This document shows, one piece after another, positions 1 through 12,207 of a DNA stretch of 64,000 nucleotides. Under the pieces are notes generated by a model, which saw nothing but the letters and a program-made list of their open reading frames with translations, did not search any database and was not told the DNA's origin. The DNA is from Chrysemys picta bellii (taxonomy: Eukaryota > Chordata > Testudines > Emydidae). The DNA is taken from NCBI RefSeq assembly GCF_011386835.1, contig NC_088801.1, forward strand, positions 14,742,824-14,806,823, written 5' to 3'. Each line of letters begins with the position of its first letter. The first letter of the stretch is position 1. The position numbers and the translations under genes were made by a program.

Positions 1-736
1 ATACTGTTGTTTTGAGATTAGACCCTGACTATGTTTTTATTATGTATATTTTTCCTGTGAGGTATAGCTGTAAAGTGGATTTCTGAGCTATAACCTCTCA
101 TCTTGAGGTCTAAATAATGACATTTCAACACTTTTTTTGGCATTAAAACAAGGACATCTGGCTGCATTAAGTAATACCGAAGTAATTTTTGCAATCTCTT
201 AATGTTAAAGCAGGAGACATAGTGGTTAGGTGGGTGGCAGGGGAATTGGAATACAGTTGCATTGGGAGATGGCTAATTTACATTTTCACTTCAGCTCTTT
301 TTATATATATATATATATATATATAATATGTAAGCCAGTTAAAAATCTTAAAGGACAACTTCTGCTGCATTTGGACAACTGTCATGAATTTAAATGGCTT
401 CTGTGGCACTTGCACTGATACCCAGTGGCTTTAATAAAAAAAGTGTTTCCTGATGTAAAGCTGCCAAAACTCATCAAAACACTTAAAAACAAGAGGGGGA
501 AAAGAGGAGGCTCTGACGTATTTTCATGATACTTAGTGAGCAAAGCTAGAGAGCAGATTCTGGGAACACCAATGTTCTTTGTCAGTGTATCTGTAAAAGG
601 GTTACTGTTTTGACAGTGTGTCAGGAGAAAAGTGTAGAATGTCATAACGAGCAGCTCAGATGCCCCTGTTCTATACTGATAGATGATTTTTGTTTGTTCT
701 TTTGTTTAATAGGTCTGGAGTTTTTGTTCTCTTAAT
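1..736. other. Intronic sequence, no gene seen
   Basis: AT-rich intron upstream of the first visible CCDC93 exon. Apart from a (TA)n microsatellite I see no exon, RNA gene or delimitable repeat. Confidence 0.5.
302..325. repeat. (TA)12 microsatellite
   Basis: Twelve uninterrupted TA units. Confidence 0.95.
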
Positions 737-3700
737 CAGGGTGGATTTGATTTAAATCACTAGTCAGAAGACTCAAATAATGGATTTCTACATAAAAGTG
801 CATTCTTGTTGGTTGTTAAAACCTTAACACATTTTTCACGACTCGGAGATAGATGTAGGTTCCATTTTTAGAAGGTACACACTATACATTTTTAAAGTGA
901 TTTATTTTGAAAAACAGATTAGTTTTACAGCTATATCAGAAAATGAATGATTGTTCGGTTATTTCATTTACCAAAGGTAATTGAAGTAGATATTTATGAA
1001 GTCATTGGGAGGTGAACTATCTCCAGTTCAACAAGTTAATCATTAATATTTGGAGGATTTTCTTGCCATGCTGTATTAGGAGGAGAACCAGACAGACATT
1101 TAAATTGTTTTATTTAACTAAAACAACAATGTTATGTATTCTGGATTTTTTTCTTCAACAACAAACACATATTTTAACAAAACAAGCATATGAAATTTTG
1201 AATTGAGTTAAATGTTCAAGTTTTTTAAAATCCGTTTTGTTTTTGTTAAAATTGTTAACTAAAATAGTTAAATGAAATATTTAAAAAAAAAAATTAAATC
1301 GACTGTCTCAGCCAGGTCTACATGAGAAACTTAAAATATTGGCTTCTGCAGCTAACAGTCGTCTTCACCTTCGTTTTCCTGTTTGTTCATAATCTGGAAA
1401 AGAAGAACAAGCTTTCCAGCTTTTTCAGGTCCCAAACGTTTTCTCAATTTGGAATGAATCAGTCCAAAGGAAGAAAATATTCTTTCTACACCAGCAGAAG
1501 AAGCTACTGCTGTTAAAAGTGAGATTATCACTTCAGCAGTCTCTGAATCCAAGTGCTTAAGTGACTTCCTCCAGTTCACTGGTGTGACTTTCTTTAAAAC
1601 ATCATCAGCAAATATTTCTTTCTTGAATGGGTTCACCCTTAGCTCTGAAGTTTATTATAGTCGGCATTATGGAAGGATGAGTGCTAGATGTCCGTGTCAT
1701 AGCCAACTCCTCTTCTTCAGCAGGTAAGGTTTGACCTGGTACCGAGTATTGAGAATATTTTCAAGAAAATGAGTTAGAGATAGTGCTTGTCCCATTCATT
1801 TTTTTAATGTTTGTAATTTAACTCTGTCATTGCATATTTCTTTTTTTAAGATCTCACTCAATTCCTTCCAGATTTCAACAGTGTCAGCAATAAAACCGCT
1901 GTTTCCCTCCATTTTGTTCAAGGCTACAGAAATGGGCTTCAGGGTACTCAGCACATGTTCAATATTTCTTTTAAGCTCAATGTTGAGAACTTTGGCTGTG
2001 ACAGTGCCATCTATTTTTTCACGATTTTGTTCACAAACTGTCATCAGATTAGGCCTGTTCCTGATATAGTGCTCAAAACAGTCCACTACTGAGTTCCATT
2101 GCACATCTTGTGGGAGAGTTAGCTTGGTTCCTCCCTCTTTTTTCAGAGCAGCTGTTGCAAAGTGGTTGTTACGGAAGTTTCAACAACGTTAGCCTTTATT
2201 TCTGGAACACTGAAATCGTTGGCTAGGAGGTGCATCAAATGAGCACTGCAACCGTATGTTGTTAGCTTGGGACTCTCTTCTAAATAATTTCTTCTCATCT
2301 TGAATACATTTGCAGCATTGTCTGTGACCAAGTTGCATAGTAGACATTTGAAATTTTTTCACAGTTGTTATAGCTTTTACTGCTGCTACTTGTAAGTGTT
2401 CTGCTGTGTGTGCATTTCCTGATGTATCAATTGTTTCTGTAGGAAGACATTCCCTTCTTCTGTTGTCACACAAGCTCATACAATAGGATCACTGTGGACA
2501 TTGCTACACCCATCAAGACTCAGGTTAACAATTTCCCCTTCTAGACCTTTTGCACACTGCTCAATTTCTCTTTCATACACTTTATCCAGTAATTTGCCTG
2601 CGACATCTGCTCTGTTGGGTGTACTGTATCCTGGTCTTAATGACTGAACCATGTTAATGAAGTGTGGGTTCTCAATCATATGGAAAGGAGAGTTTGTTGC
2701 ATAAACAAACCGGGCAATTTTTTCATCAATTACCTCGTTTTGTAATCTGCTGGTTCTTATCACAAATTTATCTATGATTGTTTCTGGATGATGGAGATTT
2801 TTTTTCTTTTCTTTTTGCTACAGGTGATATACTGTGGCTATGTGACATACATAATGTGACTGAAACACTATCATTGGCAGATAACTCTGAAACTATAGAA
2901 AACGATGGTGATCTTGAAGGTGGATAGTTTTCAGAATCCTGTATGTTGAGGATGGATTCTCCTAAACAAAATAAGTCAATGCAGTTATTTAATTATTATT
3001 ACCATACTGCTCATTTAATATTATTCATTGCATTCACTGACATTCAGTACCCCACTACTTTAAAGGTGAAATTGTAAAAGGAAGATCTGCCTATTTCAGC
3101 TATTTATTTTTTTATCGCAACTGCATTTAAAATGATAGTACCATAGAGTAACAACTATATTTTTTGCTCAAACATGAGAATTCAAGAATAATCCAGAAGG
3201 AAGACAGGCAGTCCTTAAGTATGAAATAAAAAAGTTAACCAACCTGAAAATCCTGCATGTTCAGACATGTTCCTTTCATCATCTTCAACGCAGCTTCTTC
3301 CTGAGAAGGAACACTTCTCATGATGTTGTTTCATTTGGGCAACCAGGCCTTGCATTTCTTTGTTGCATTGTTTGCATTTTGCACACATGCCTTTCTTATC
3401 CACAGGTAGAGGAACTTCATTAAAATATTCCCAAACTGGGTTTCTTACAGCCTGCTGCTATTATAGGTTTTCCCTCCTAGTGAGAGAATGGTATGATCTC
3501 AAATCAATGAAGGCTACACTCAGAAAGACCTCAAGACTTCTGGAATATGCTGCTTTTGTTTCTACTGCCTGTCCTTCCCTTCTCATATTTATCTCCAAAC
3601 TTCTTCTTGTCCAGATCTATTCTTCTATTCATTGAACTTTTTGAAATTTTTCACTTTTAGAGAGAGGTAAGGGTTTGACTCTGTGTACACAAATTTGAAG

Positions 3701-4185
3701 AGGGACAATAGGGTTGAGGTCTGTTATTTTTCACCTCTATATATTATGTATTTGAAAACATTTTGGGGGTTAACAAGCATGTTATCTCTGGAGAGACCAA
3801 TCCACAATTTGAGATCTGCAAAACTAAGCATCTCTGATGGTATCTTCTAGACTAAGCACTGAGTCCCATTGGGTAGGTAGAAAGATTAATCTAAATAATC
3901 TATACAGAAGCCCCTGGAACCCCATAAAATTAGGTCCCTAATCCATGAACTATTGGAACTCATTTCCAAAACTTTCTTAAACATTACATGAATATATTGT
4001 CTCATACTATAGAATTAAAATGTATAATCCCTATTCCATGATGAGATATCTTTGAGCTATAATGTATCTTAATTAAAACTATCTTTAGATAGGTTTTTTT
4101 CCTCAAAAAGCATTTTATAAAAAAATTGGATTTAAATAAAAAAAAATTCCGAATTAAAAAAAAAGATTGATTTTTATCCATCCTG
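737..4185 (-). mobile_element. Degenerate autonomous-type hAT transposon, 3449 bp
   Basis: The left end reads CAGGGTGGATTTGATTTAAA and the right end, on the opposite strand, CAGGATGGATAAAAATCAAT: imperfect terminal inverted repeats. The flanks ctcttaat (729-736) and ctgttaat (4186-4193) match at 7 of 8 bases, the 8-bp duplication expected of hAT elements. The inside carries a broken hAT transposase on the minus strand with BED finger, DUF659-like region and C-terminal dimerization domain. The A/T-rich ends contain several AAAAATC-type motifs. Confidence 0.9.
1340..3403 (-). pseudogene. hAT transposase pseudogene (BED finger, DUF659-like, hATC)
   Basis: Minus-strand coding pieces appear in order. 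At 3403-3215 there is a BED-type finger (CAKCKQCNKEM, then QMKQHHEKC). At 2763-2476 there is a DUF659-like segment with FHMIENPHFINMVQSLRPGY and LDGCSNVHSDP. At 2331-2143 there is MVTDNAANVFKMRR, resembling the conserved D-N region. At 2104-1796 there is a helical middle part. At 1636-1352 there is the hAT C-terminal domain with SSAGVERIFSSFGLIHSKLR. The pieces lie in different frames and are separated by stops, so the gene is dead. When intact it would have cut and pasted the element. Confidence 0.88.
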
Positions 4186-5130
4186 CTGTTAATATTATGT
4201 AATGCAGAAGCTGCTAGATGTTAAATTTGGTGTGGTTTCTTCCTTTTAAAAATGTACTTTTGATCTTAGCAGATGCAGAAATGGTTTACAAGTTGAAAAA
4301 AGGCTATATGTGCTCTACACAGGGCTCCCATTATCCCTTATTGAAATGCAGCCTCCTGTGGTGTGAAAAGCAGTAGTTGTTGAACAGAGCACAAGTGATG
4401 TAAAACAACCATTTAGGACAGCATGTCATGAAGAGTGCTGTATCCAATTGATACTGCATAGGGGAGGCAAAACAGAGCTGCCAGAAATGAAATTGGCCAG
4501 GGCACTGGGATACCTTCCCTGTATTAATAAAAAGAGACATGGGTTCTTTAGTGATTGGAAATGTTCCAGGGCTTTGGTTTTATGTCTGACCTGACAGATT
4601 TGGAAAGTATGGATATTACTTCTAGATCTTGTAAATATGCTGGCAAAACTGTGAATAGTGTATTAGGATTAAGGACTAGATCATGGCACTAGATTGTGTT
4701 AAAAAAAAAAAAAGGATTTCTGTTACCTCACCTAATTCTGAAAGAAACCCTCTGAAAAATCTGATTTTGTGTGTGTGTGAGTGAGTTTCTCATAAACAGT
4801 GCCATGGAGTTAAGCCAGTTTGGCTTGCAAAGTGCTGCTTGAGGTTTCCCCATTTTAAGAGACTAAATGCAATTCATGGTATCAGGTTAGATTTGAGTGT
4901 ATTCGAAACCAAGGTTAGTTTGTAGCAGCTGAAGTGCGTACAGCCTACTCCTGTAGGAGGTAACTTTTTATAATGGAAATTCTCAAGAGTCTGCAAGCTT
5001 CCATTTGCACCTCTGCAGTTCCTGTTGGAGCAGATAAGCATTCCGGCTGTCAGAAATGGAGCTTTCAAAGGGTATATCTGCATTCCTGCAGTGATTACAA
5101 AACAATGGCAAGAGTGGCCACTTGTCTTAA
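4186..5130. other. Intronic sequence, no gene seen
   Basis: No exon or delimitable repeat recognised. There is a short A run near 4700. Confidence 0.4.
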
Positions 5131-5331
5131 GGGGATTAAATACAGAGCACAATAATACAACACCTCATCCACGCTGGCGCTGTGGCATTATTTCACTCGC
5201 CGAGGTGAAGTTCCAGCAGCGCTGTAGCCGCGGAGTCAGAGCGCTTTACATGCCTTGCCAGTGTGGATGGGTAGCGAGCTAGGATGTCCGGGGCTCCTTT
5301 ATTGTGCTGTAACTCGCACGTGTAGCCAAGC
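5130..5331. repeat. Probable MITE remnant with Harbinger-like right end
   Basis: A GC-rich block whose right end reads gtgtagccaagcc followed by tta, resembling the termini of the better-defined MITEs nearby. The left end is not clear, so the limits are approximate and the class is inferred from the right end alone. Confidence 0.35.
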
Positions 5332-5357
5332 CTTAAGAAAGGAGGGAATGTTGCTTA

Positions 5358-5637
5358 GGCTGGGTCTACACTACCCGCCTGAATCGGCGGGTAGAAATCG
5401 ACCTCTCGGGGATCGATTTATCCCGATGGGACGCGACAATCGATCCCCGAATCGACGCTCTTACTCCACCAGCGGAGGTGGGAGTAAGCGCCATCGACGG
5501 GAAGCCGCAGAAGTCGATTTTGCCGCCGTCCTCACAGCGGGGTAAGTCGACTGCGATACGTCAAATTCAGCTACACTATTCACGTAGCTGAATTTGCGTA
5601 TCTTAAATCGACTCCCCCCTGTAGTGTAGATGTAGCC
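5358..5637 (+). mobile_element. Harbinger-like MITE, 280 bp
   Basis: The ends are GGCTGGGTCTACACTA and TAGTGTAGATGTAGCC, inverted repeats flanked by TTA on both sides (5355-5357 and 5638-5640). A 3-bp TWA duplication is the PIF/Harbinger signature. The interior is palindromic, with ATCGATTT/AAATCGA motifs and a GC-rich centre. No coding sequence. A related copy lies in the opposite orientation at 38796-39082. Confidence 0.82.
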
Positions 5638-5901
5638 TTAGTTTGCTAATGCCCTGTTTTGGTCATAGTGCCTTCCAACTGTTGTAACAGCACAAATATG
5701 CAGTTTTGCGATTGCAAATTATTCTGAATGTATATTACTTCATTTACATAGCACTTCTTAAAATACCATGCATACATTACTGCTTATGTCCTTCCAGTTC
5801 ATAAATTGTAAACTGTTTGGGTTAAGGGATGTGGGATTTCTATACAGTAATCCACCAAAATGTGGCCCTGTGACTGTATGTTAAATAACTGTTTCAAGGG
5901 G

Positions 5902-6327
5902 TTTCAGAGTAGCAGCCGTGTTAGTCTGTATCCGCAAAAAGAACAGGAGTACTTGTGGCACCTTAGAGACTAACTATATTACAACAGAAAAACTTCAAAA
6001 ACAGACTCCAACGAGAGACTGTTGAGCTGGAATTGATATGCAAACTAGACACAATCAACAAAGGATTGAATAAGGACTGGGAATGGCTGAGCCATTACAA
6101 ACATTGAATCTATCTCCCCTTGTAAGTATTCTCACACTTCTTATCAAACTGTCTGTACTGGGCTATCTTGATTATCACTTCAAAAGTTTTTTTTTTTTCT
6201 CTTACTTAATTGGCCTCTCAGAGTTGGTAAGACAACTCCCACCTGTTTATGCTCTCTGTATGTGTGTATATATATCTCCTCAATATTTATTCCACTCTGT
6301 ATGCATCTGAAGTACTCCTGTTCTTCT
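5902..6327 (+). mobile_element. Penelope-like element copy with coding tail
   Basis: Both sides carry the same 12-bp duplication tgtttcaagggg (5890-5901 and 6328-6339). The left 75 bp (tttcagagtagcagccgtgt...) is the inverted 3' end of the family. It is followed by a forward body ending in agtactcctgttcttctt. The body has a 41-codon tail (5982-6107). The layout, an inverted terminal piece, then the coding end, then a truncated terminal piece, fits Penelope-like retroelements. The hammerhead-like region seen in related copies is deleted here. Class is inferred from family knowledge, not from an intact reverse transcriptase. Confidence 0.7.
5982..6107 (+). pseudogene. C-terminal tail of Penelope-like ORF
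   Basis: 41 codons and a TGA stop, containing NRLQRETVELELICKLDTIN and ending WEWLSHYKH. This is only the extreme C-terminus; the reverse transcriptase and GIY-YIG domains of a full element are absent. The assignment rests on position within the repeat and on recall of the turtle family. Confidence 0.55.
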
Positions 6328-6339
6328 TGTTTCAAGGGG

Positions 6340-8590
6340 GTTAATAGCAGTAACGTATAGCTTCTGTCATTGTCTTTCACTTACTGGGACAAACTTTGCT
6401 CTCTGTTACACAGGAGTAAATTTGGAATAGGTCCATTGGCTTTGAGTTATGCTGGATTTACACTGGTGTAACTGAGCCAGAATCTGGCCCCCTGTGTTCT
6501 CTTATACCACAAGCCACTTTATAATCTGGGTGGGGAGTGGAAACTCCCTGTTTTCTTCTAGTTTGTTCTTTGGGTCTGTTTTTGCAATGTGTTTCTTTAG
6601 AAATCAGCTTACAGAACAGAGTCTGGTTTTCATTGTGCATCTGCTCTTACCCCAATAGTTGTGTGTGAGATCAAGTGACTTGTTTGAGGCTGCACAATGC
6701 ACAACTGGCTCAGCCCAAGTCTGCCTATGTATTTGAATCCAAGATCCTCTTCATTTCTTGCTGTAACAGCTGAACAGTGGTTACTCATTTCTCCCTCCCA
6801 CACACTTACTCTCCTAGGCAGTAGGGTCACTCCAGGATTAATCATTTTACCAGGCCTCAGCTGACCTGAAAGAGTTATTTGTTTTAGACAGTAGCAGTCT
6901 TAAAGGGACCCTATCAAATAGTTTGAGCCCAAAACTAGACTTGCTTGAAAACTTGCTCCAGAGGGCAATAGCATCTAGTTTATAACATACCCATTTGTCT
7001 GTCAAGAAACTTTAAGTGCTGGTAACAACTGTGTTTTATACATACTGATATTCTGTGCTGGGGCAAAGCCCTCTGCAAGATGGACACTTGGATCAAATTA
7101 GTTAACAAACCCTAATCCCATTACTGTGCTGCCTCCATTGATGACAGACAATGATGTAAACAGTGTGTTGGCTTGTGCTTAAGGGAAAAAGGTGAGGGAA
7201 ATTTAGCATTGGGCATAAGGAGAAGGGCAGAAAAGTAGCAGGCATAGACCTGTTAAGTCAAATTCAGATTGATGCAAATGAGCGTTGTTCTGTCAGTGGA
7301 AGTCCGTGAAGTGGCACCTACTTACACGACACTTGAGTTAGGCCAGTTTTCAAGATTCTATGGCCCCAATCCTGCAAACTTTAAGAACATGAGTGCCGTT
7401 TGCGGGACTTGGGACTAAGAGTAGAATGAATAATGGGAAGTAAAGAAATGAAGTTACAGCTGAAAAAAATTAATAAAAACCCCTATGCTAATTTGAAAAA
7501 AAGTAAGAAATTTCAGGTTATGGTTCCTGTGTTAACTGGATCTGTTTACACATTTGCAATATTGTGTAGTGCACTGTTAAATTTTATACTTCAATGTATA
7601 TGAAATTCATTATTGCTGTAAGACCCATTTTTTTTTTAATTTTTAATAATGTAATGAGCCCAGCACCTTTATACTTGATTAAAAATGTAGTGTAGGAGAT
7701 TTTTTCATCTCCTTTCAGACACACAACTTTGATATTTCTACACTTCTTTTCAGATGCATCAAAAGCATTTGATTGAGACTTCTGGGCCAAATTCTTCTTA
7801 GTTGTACTATTGGAATTCCATGGATGATAGAGAGTTTGCATCAGTGAAACTGAGAAGAGAATATAAGTATTAAGTACACGTTGAGTATGGAGGTCTTTTA
7901 ACACAAGCCATTTGGGAATATTCCATGTACAGAAACAATGCCTGGTATACTTCTCAATATCTGAAAAACACTATTTTATTATGTTGAACTCAGAGGTCTA
8001 AGTGGAATTTTACCAAATTGGTCAAAAAACTCTCTTTTCAGCTAAAAGCAGTCATTGAAAAATTAATCCCAAAGGTATCAGTGCTTGAAAATAGGAACTT
8101 TATAGTAGAAGATGCTTCCTCAACTAAAACTAGTGTTGCCACTATGGAATTATAACCCTTTAAAAATGTACTTTATAACTCCTGAGTTGCTTGCCTCATA
8201 CATCAGCAAGTTCCTTACTGCATAAATTACCATCCTGTGCCTTCTTCACAACACTCCTTCTGTAGAACAGCTTCTAAAGATGGCCTATGAAATTATTTCT
8301 TTTAAAATTGGACTTGCCTTTTTTGCTCCATTATGATATATAAACGCTTGAAAGGTGGTTTTAACCCTCTCCCCTCTTTATAAAACAAATTAAAAAAATC
8401 AGTTTTTTAACCTTGGAAATATCTGCTCTTGTCCTCCCTGTTTTTTAAAGAGTGTGTTAAATCTTTAACAGAAACTTCCTGTGCAAACTGTCAGTTGGTG
8501 ATTAAATAGGTGTTAACAAACAGCATTGCTACTGGATAGCCTGCCCCTCTAAGGGCCAGAGGCCTGGGTCCAGCCGAGAATAGGACAAGT
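6340..8590. other. Intronic sequence, nothing recognised
   Basis: No exon, RNA gene or delimitable transposon seen. A fragment near 6440-6490 (ctggatttacactggtgtaa...) resembles one arm of the ancient palindromic repeat also seen at 35713-35802. Confidence 0.4.
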
Positions 8591-8605
8591 GTTCCCTGTA
8601 AAGAG

Positions 8606-8660
8606 TTGCAGGAAGGGGGTGGGGAGGGGGAGGGTGGAAGGGAGGTTGTAGAGGAAGGGA
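8606..8660 (+). repeat. Purine-rich low-complexity tract
   Basis: G/A-only runs such as ggaagggggtggggaggggg over about 55 bp. It could form unusual DNA structure; no coding meaning is inferred. Confidence 0.6.
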
Positions 8661-8955
8661 CAGTTTCCTGTAGTGGTCACTGGAGAAAGGAGTCTTCAGG
8701 TGAGAAGCCTGTAAGTTGTGGCTGGATAGAGAGACCCTGTTGGAAGTTTTTCCGTTTGCGAGTTTATTGGTCGTTATTGGAGGCAAGGGCTAAAGACTGA
8801 TTTAGGCATGCTTAATAATTCTCTAGGCTGGTGAGGAATGTTGGCAGCTTACAAGCATCTTAAGCAGACTGGTTTAAAAACCTTTTCCCTCTGTCAGTTG
8901 TTGGGTTTCATCATCCTGCTGCTTAAGACATTTAATTGATTCTCCAGTTATCGTA

Positions 8956-9173
8956 GGCTGGGTCTACAGTATTGCCTTGTTTATACTGGAAATTATCCTG
9001 CTTCCAGCCATTAGTGGCCAAGTATGTAACTGCCTCTTGGCATAGACAAGGAGAGCCACAAAAACGAAGCTTACAGTAGTAATTCCCACCAGAGCAAACT
9101 GTAGCTTCCTGGTCTATGCTAAGCTATTTAGGTAGTTGGAATGGCGGTGCATTCCCAGTGTAGATAAGACTAA
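8956..9173. repeat. Degraded MITE-like foldback
   Basis: The left edge reads taggctgggtctaca, like the Harbinger-type MITE at 5358, and the right edge reads agtgtagataagacta. Internal complementary pieces (ctgtagcttcctggtctatg against catagacaaggag) suggest a decayed palindrome. No clean target-site duplication found. Confidence 0.4.
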
Positions 9174-10081
9174 AGAAAATTGGGACCTGTAATTTTCCAT
9201 CTGTGCAACTTCAGAGGTTGGGGGTCTATCACTCTTGTTTTTTTCCCCCTGCTCAAAGTAGCATTAAACAGCACAACAGAAAAAAAATACCTGTGCTCTG
9301 TCTTCACTACAGTCTCCACTGTTGCTACCATCAGTGTTGCTGGTAGGTGTCTTATGGAGACAAGGTCGTGGAATCTTGCAGGCCAGACAACTTGAATTTC
9401 TAATGCAGAAAATGAGCAGAATAACTTTTCTTGCAGGGAAGAAACCCTCCCAAACCTTCATACTACATAATTAAGTACTGGGGAAAAGTCACCTTTGCAG
9501 GGCATCCTTACATCACTTTGCACTGGAATTTGTGGGAAGAGATCATCTTCTCTAAAAGAGGATCAAATAAATGTGAAAAGATTATTCGGTCATCTGGATT
9601 AATTATTAAAACTGTGGACTAAAGACCTACCCGCTGTACTCCAGGGGAATATGAAATGAAATTTATGGTTCTGGCCAGGACTGAAGGCTGGCAAAGGGAA
9701 TATTAAGAATTAGTAATAGTGACTGGAACTAGAGCTGCTACTGATGAAAGATGAATGTGCTGTGAATTGAGATTCTCAGTAAGTAGTTTTACGTTCATCT
9801 ACACAATTATCTGATGCTAAGACTAACATTTATGGTGTATTTGTGCATGCTGTAATTGCTATGACGAATTCCATTCCTTAGCATAGGTCTAGCATAGGGA
9901 GACATCTGATAGTAGAAAGCTCTCAAAGTCCAAATCCAGTGGCTGGAAGGAGAAGCTAGACAAATGCAGACTAGGAATAAGGTAGATTAAAAGTGAGAGG
10001 AATTGTCAATTTACTAAGAGACTTGGTTGATTCTTGCTCACTTGAAGTCTCTATAAATCAGAATTTCTAAAGATATGTTTT
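9174..10081. other. Intronic sequence, nothing recognised
   Basis: No gene or repeat that I can support. Confidence 0.4.
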
Positions 10082-10205
10082 ACTTTATCAAGAAGTTATG
10101 GGCTTGATGCAAGAGTTGCTGCGTGAAAATCTTGGTCTGTGTTACACTGGAGGTCAGACTAGAAGATCACTATTGTCTCTTCTGGCTTTCTAAAATCTTT
10201 GAAAC
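10082..10205 (+). repeat. CR1-like 3' end fragment
   Basis: Contains ggaggtcagactagaagatc followed by actattgtctcttctggc and a tail ctaaaatctttgaaa. This resembles the 3' end shared by turtle CR1 LINEs and the tRNA-derived SINE that uses them. Too short to place in a subfamily. Confidence 0.5.
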
Positions 10206-10848
10206 TATCATCCCAGGTGATAAAATGCCATGTCCACTAGTTTTCCTGATATTGGTTAAGTATGAAAAATACTAGGCTTGCTTTTCCCTGTTTTTAACGT
10301 TTTGTTGCATTACCAGCCCCAAGCATTCAAACATCATGAATCAAGCCCCTCCAAAACATGAGATTGGCTTAAAATTTGTGACATTTTAAAAAAAATGGGG
10401 TGGGGTATTACCTATCTGGTCTTGGAGCCTTTAAGGTTCATGTTTTCAATTTTCTCTGTAACCATGAGGGCTAGGGCTAGAAATGTGCATTTCTGAGAGA
10501 AAGAGAGCTGACTCGCACTTAATCAACTGACTCTGATAGCTGGGGCCTTAAGAAAAACACCAAACATTACAAACCTGGCAGTAAAATCAGAAGAGTTGAC
10601 AACATATCTTTTGATCTGTTTTTCCAGTATTTTCATCGCCAGTAGTATTTGTGGATCTTCATTTTTAATGTTTTTTATAGAGATTTATCCTTTTATAAAT
10701 CACTTTTTAAGAACTATTGTTCCAGTTACAGAATGTCTCGTGTATTTGCCTCTCCCTCGCACCAAACAAATGACAAAAATAACCCCATTAAAAGTGCTTC
10801 ATATCCTGGATCCAGTAGTTCTTTTGTTACTTCCCTGAAGTACTCTTA

Positions 10849-11109
10849 GGTCTTTGTTATACATAAAAGGTTGTACTGCTTCATTATACGAATATAGTTT
10901 AAGTGGTATAGCCCCACAGTGTAGTATATTTGTGCTTATACCGGTATAGCTGTTCCCACACAGGAAGGAGAATAAGCTATTCTGGTATAAGGCATCTTCA
11001 TATTGGCATAACTACATCCAGGCTAGGGGGTGTACAGGTATAACAATATCATTTAAAAAAATCACCCCACCCAATAGTTACAGTGCTACAGAACTTTATA
11101 GATGTGGCC
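10849..11109 (+). mobile_element. Harbinger-like MITE, 261 bp (tataactgcatcca family)
   Basis: The ends GGTCTTTGTTATACAT and ...TATAGATGTGGCC are weak inverted repeats flanked by TTA on both sides (10846-10848, 11110-11112). The interior holds ggtatagctgttcccacaca and cataactacatccaggctag, a pattern also seen at 17796-18080. Non-coding. Confidence 0.6.
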
Positions 11110-11128
11110 TTAGTGATCCTGCATGGTA

Positions 11129-11504
11129 CAGTAGAACCTCAGTTACGGACACCTTGGGAATGGAGGTTGTTCATAACTCTGAACAAAACGTTACATTTCT
11201 TTCAAACGTTTACAACTGAATGTTGACTTAATACAGCTTTGAAACTTTACCGTGCAGAAGAAAAATGCTGCTTTTAACCCTATTAATTTATATTAAACAA
11301 GCACAGAAACAGTTTCCTTTCCTCGTTAAATCTTTTTTAAACTTTCCCTTTATTTTTTTAGTAGTTTAACACAGTGCTGTACTGTACAGTATTTGCTTTT
11401 ATTTGTCTCTGCTGATGATGATTGCATACTTCAGGTTCCAAATGAGGTGTGTGGTTGACTGATCAGTTCATAACTCTGTTGTTTGTAACTCTGAGATTCT
11501 ACTG
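11129..11504 (+). mobile_element. Tigger-like (Tc1/mariner) MITE, 376 bp
   Basis: The ends CAGTAGAACCTCAGTTACGG and, on the other strand, CAGTAGAATCTCAGAGTTAC are inverted repeats flanked by TA dinucleotides (11127-11128, 11505-11506). The TA target and CAG start fit TcMar-Tigger. AT-rich interior with no transposase. Confidence 0.8.
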
Positions 11505-11506
11505 TA

Positions 11507-12106
11507 TTTACTGCACTTCTCTCCAACTAGTATTTAATTGTATTGAACATTCTTTAACTTAACTACAATATGGCATTGATTAATTTTGGTTGATAGAATG
11601 CTGGGAATTTTTTTTCCTGCATGCTTTTCCCCTTAAAATATAATAGAATCTGTTTTCCCCTCCTGTGTGAGTGGCTAAAGGAGCAGCAATTAAGTAGATA
11701 GTAATTAAATTTAATTATCCAATTAAGACATAATTCCCAGTTACTGAAGCTGTCTGTTTAATTATAGGTTTTTTCATTTAAAGAGGCATCTGTTTTGTTG
11801 GTTTTGGCCATCTTTTCAAATGTGCTTAAAATGGCAAATTGAATAAATTATGCCTTTTGTGAAATATTCATGTGTAATATTAGAAAAAAGGAAGAAGAGG
11901 GAGAAAGAAAAGAGGTGCTCTACGAAGCCTTTTAGGTCTAACGTGGTCAGGGTGTACAAACCTAACTGCAGAAGCAGAATTCAAAGCAGCGTGGATGGAG
12001 GAGGTGGGAAGTTGAACGTGGGATTGGTCATTATCCATTTAAAAAATAAAACCATTTATTTAGGAGAAGTTCTTGACAGTTTCTGAATTCGTTTACTATC
12101 TTGCAG
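11507..12106. other. Intronic sequence ending at a splice acceptor
   Basis: No repeat or exon seen apart from the 3' splice site ttgcag at 12101-12106. Confidence 0.5.
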
Positions 12107-12207
12107 GAGGTTTATAAACCCCAGAGAAAATACAAACGTCAGGATGGAGCAGAAGAGCTGCTAGATGAGGAATCTAAGGTTCATGCCACACTTTTGGAAT
12201 ATGGCAG
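12107..12207 (+). CDS. CCDC93: CCDC93 exon (EVYKP...LLEYG)
   Basis: 101-bp exon, preceded by ttgcag and followed by gtaagt. It encodes 33 codons plus two bases of an Arg codon completed in the next exon. The residues, starting [12 protein letters not shown] and ending HATLLEYG, are close to human CCDC93. The segment is basic then acidic and lies between the CH-like domain and the coiled coil. It enters at a codon boundary, so the upstream exon must end in phase 0. Confidence 0.95.

Noticed and set aside
9431..9622. Possible extra exon after ttgcag
   Set aside because: The frame does not resemble CCDC93 and no protein similarity is recognised; the visible CCDC93 exons are already contiguous.
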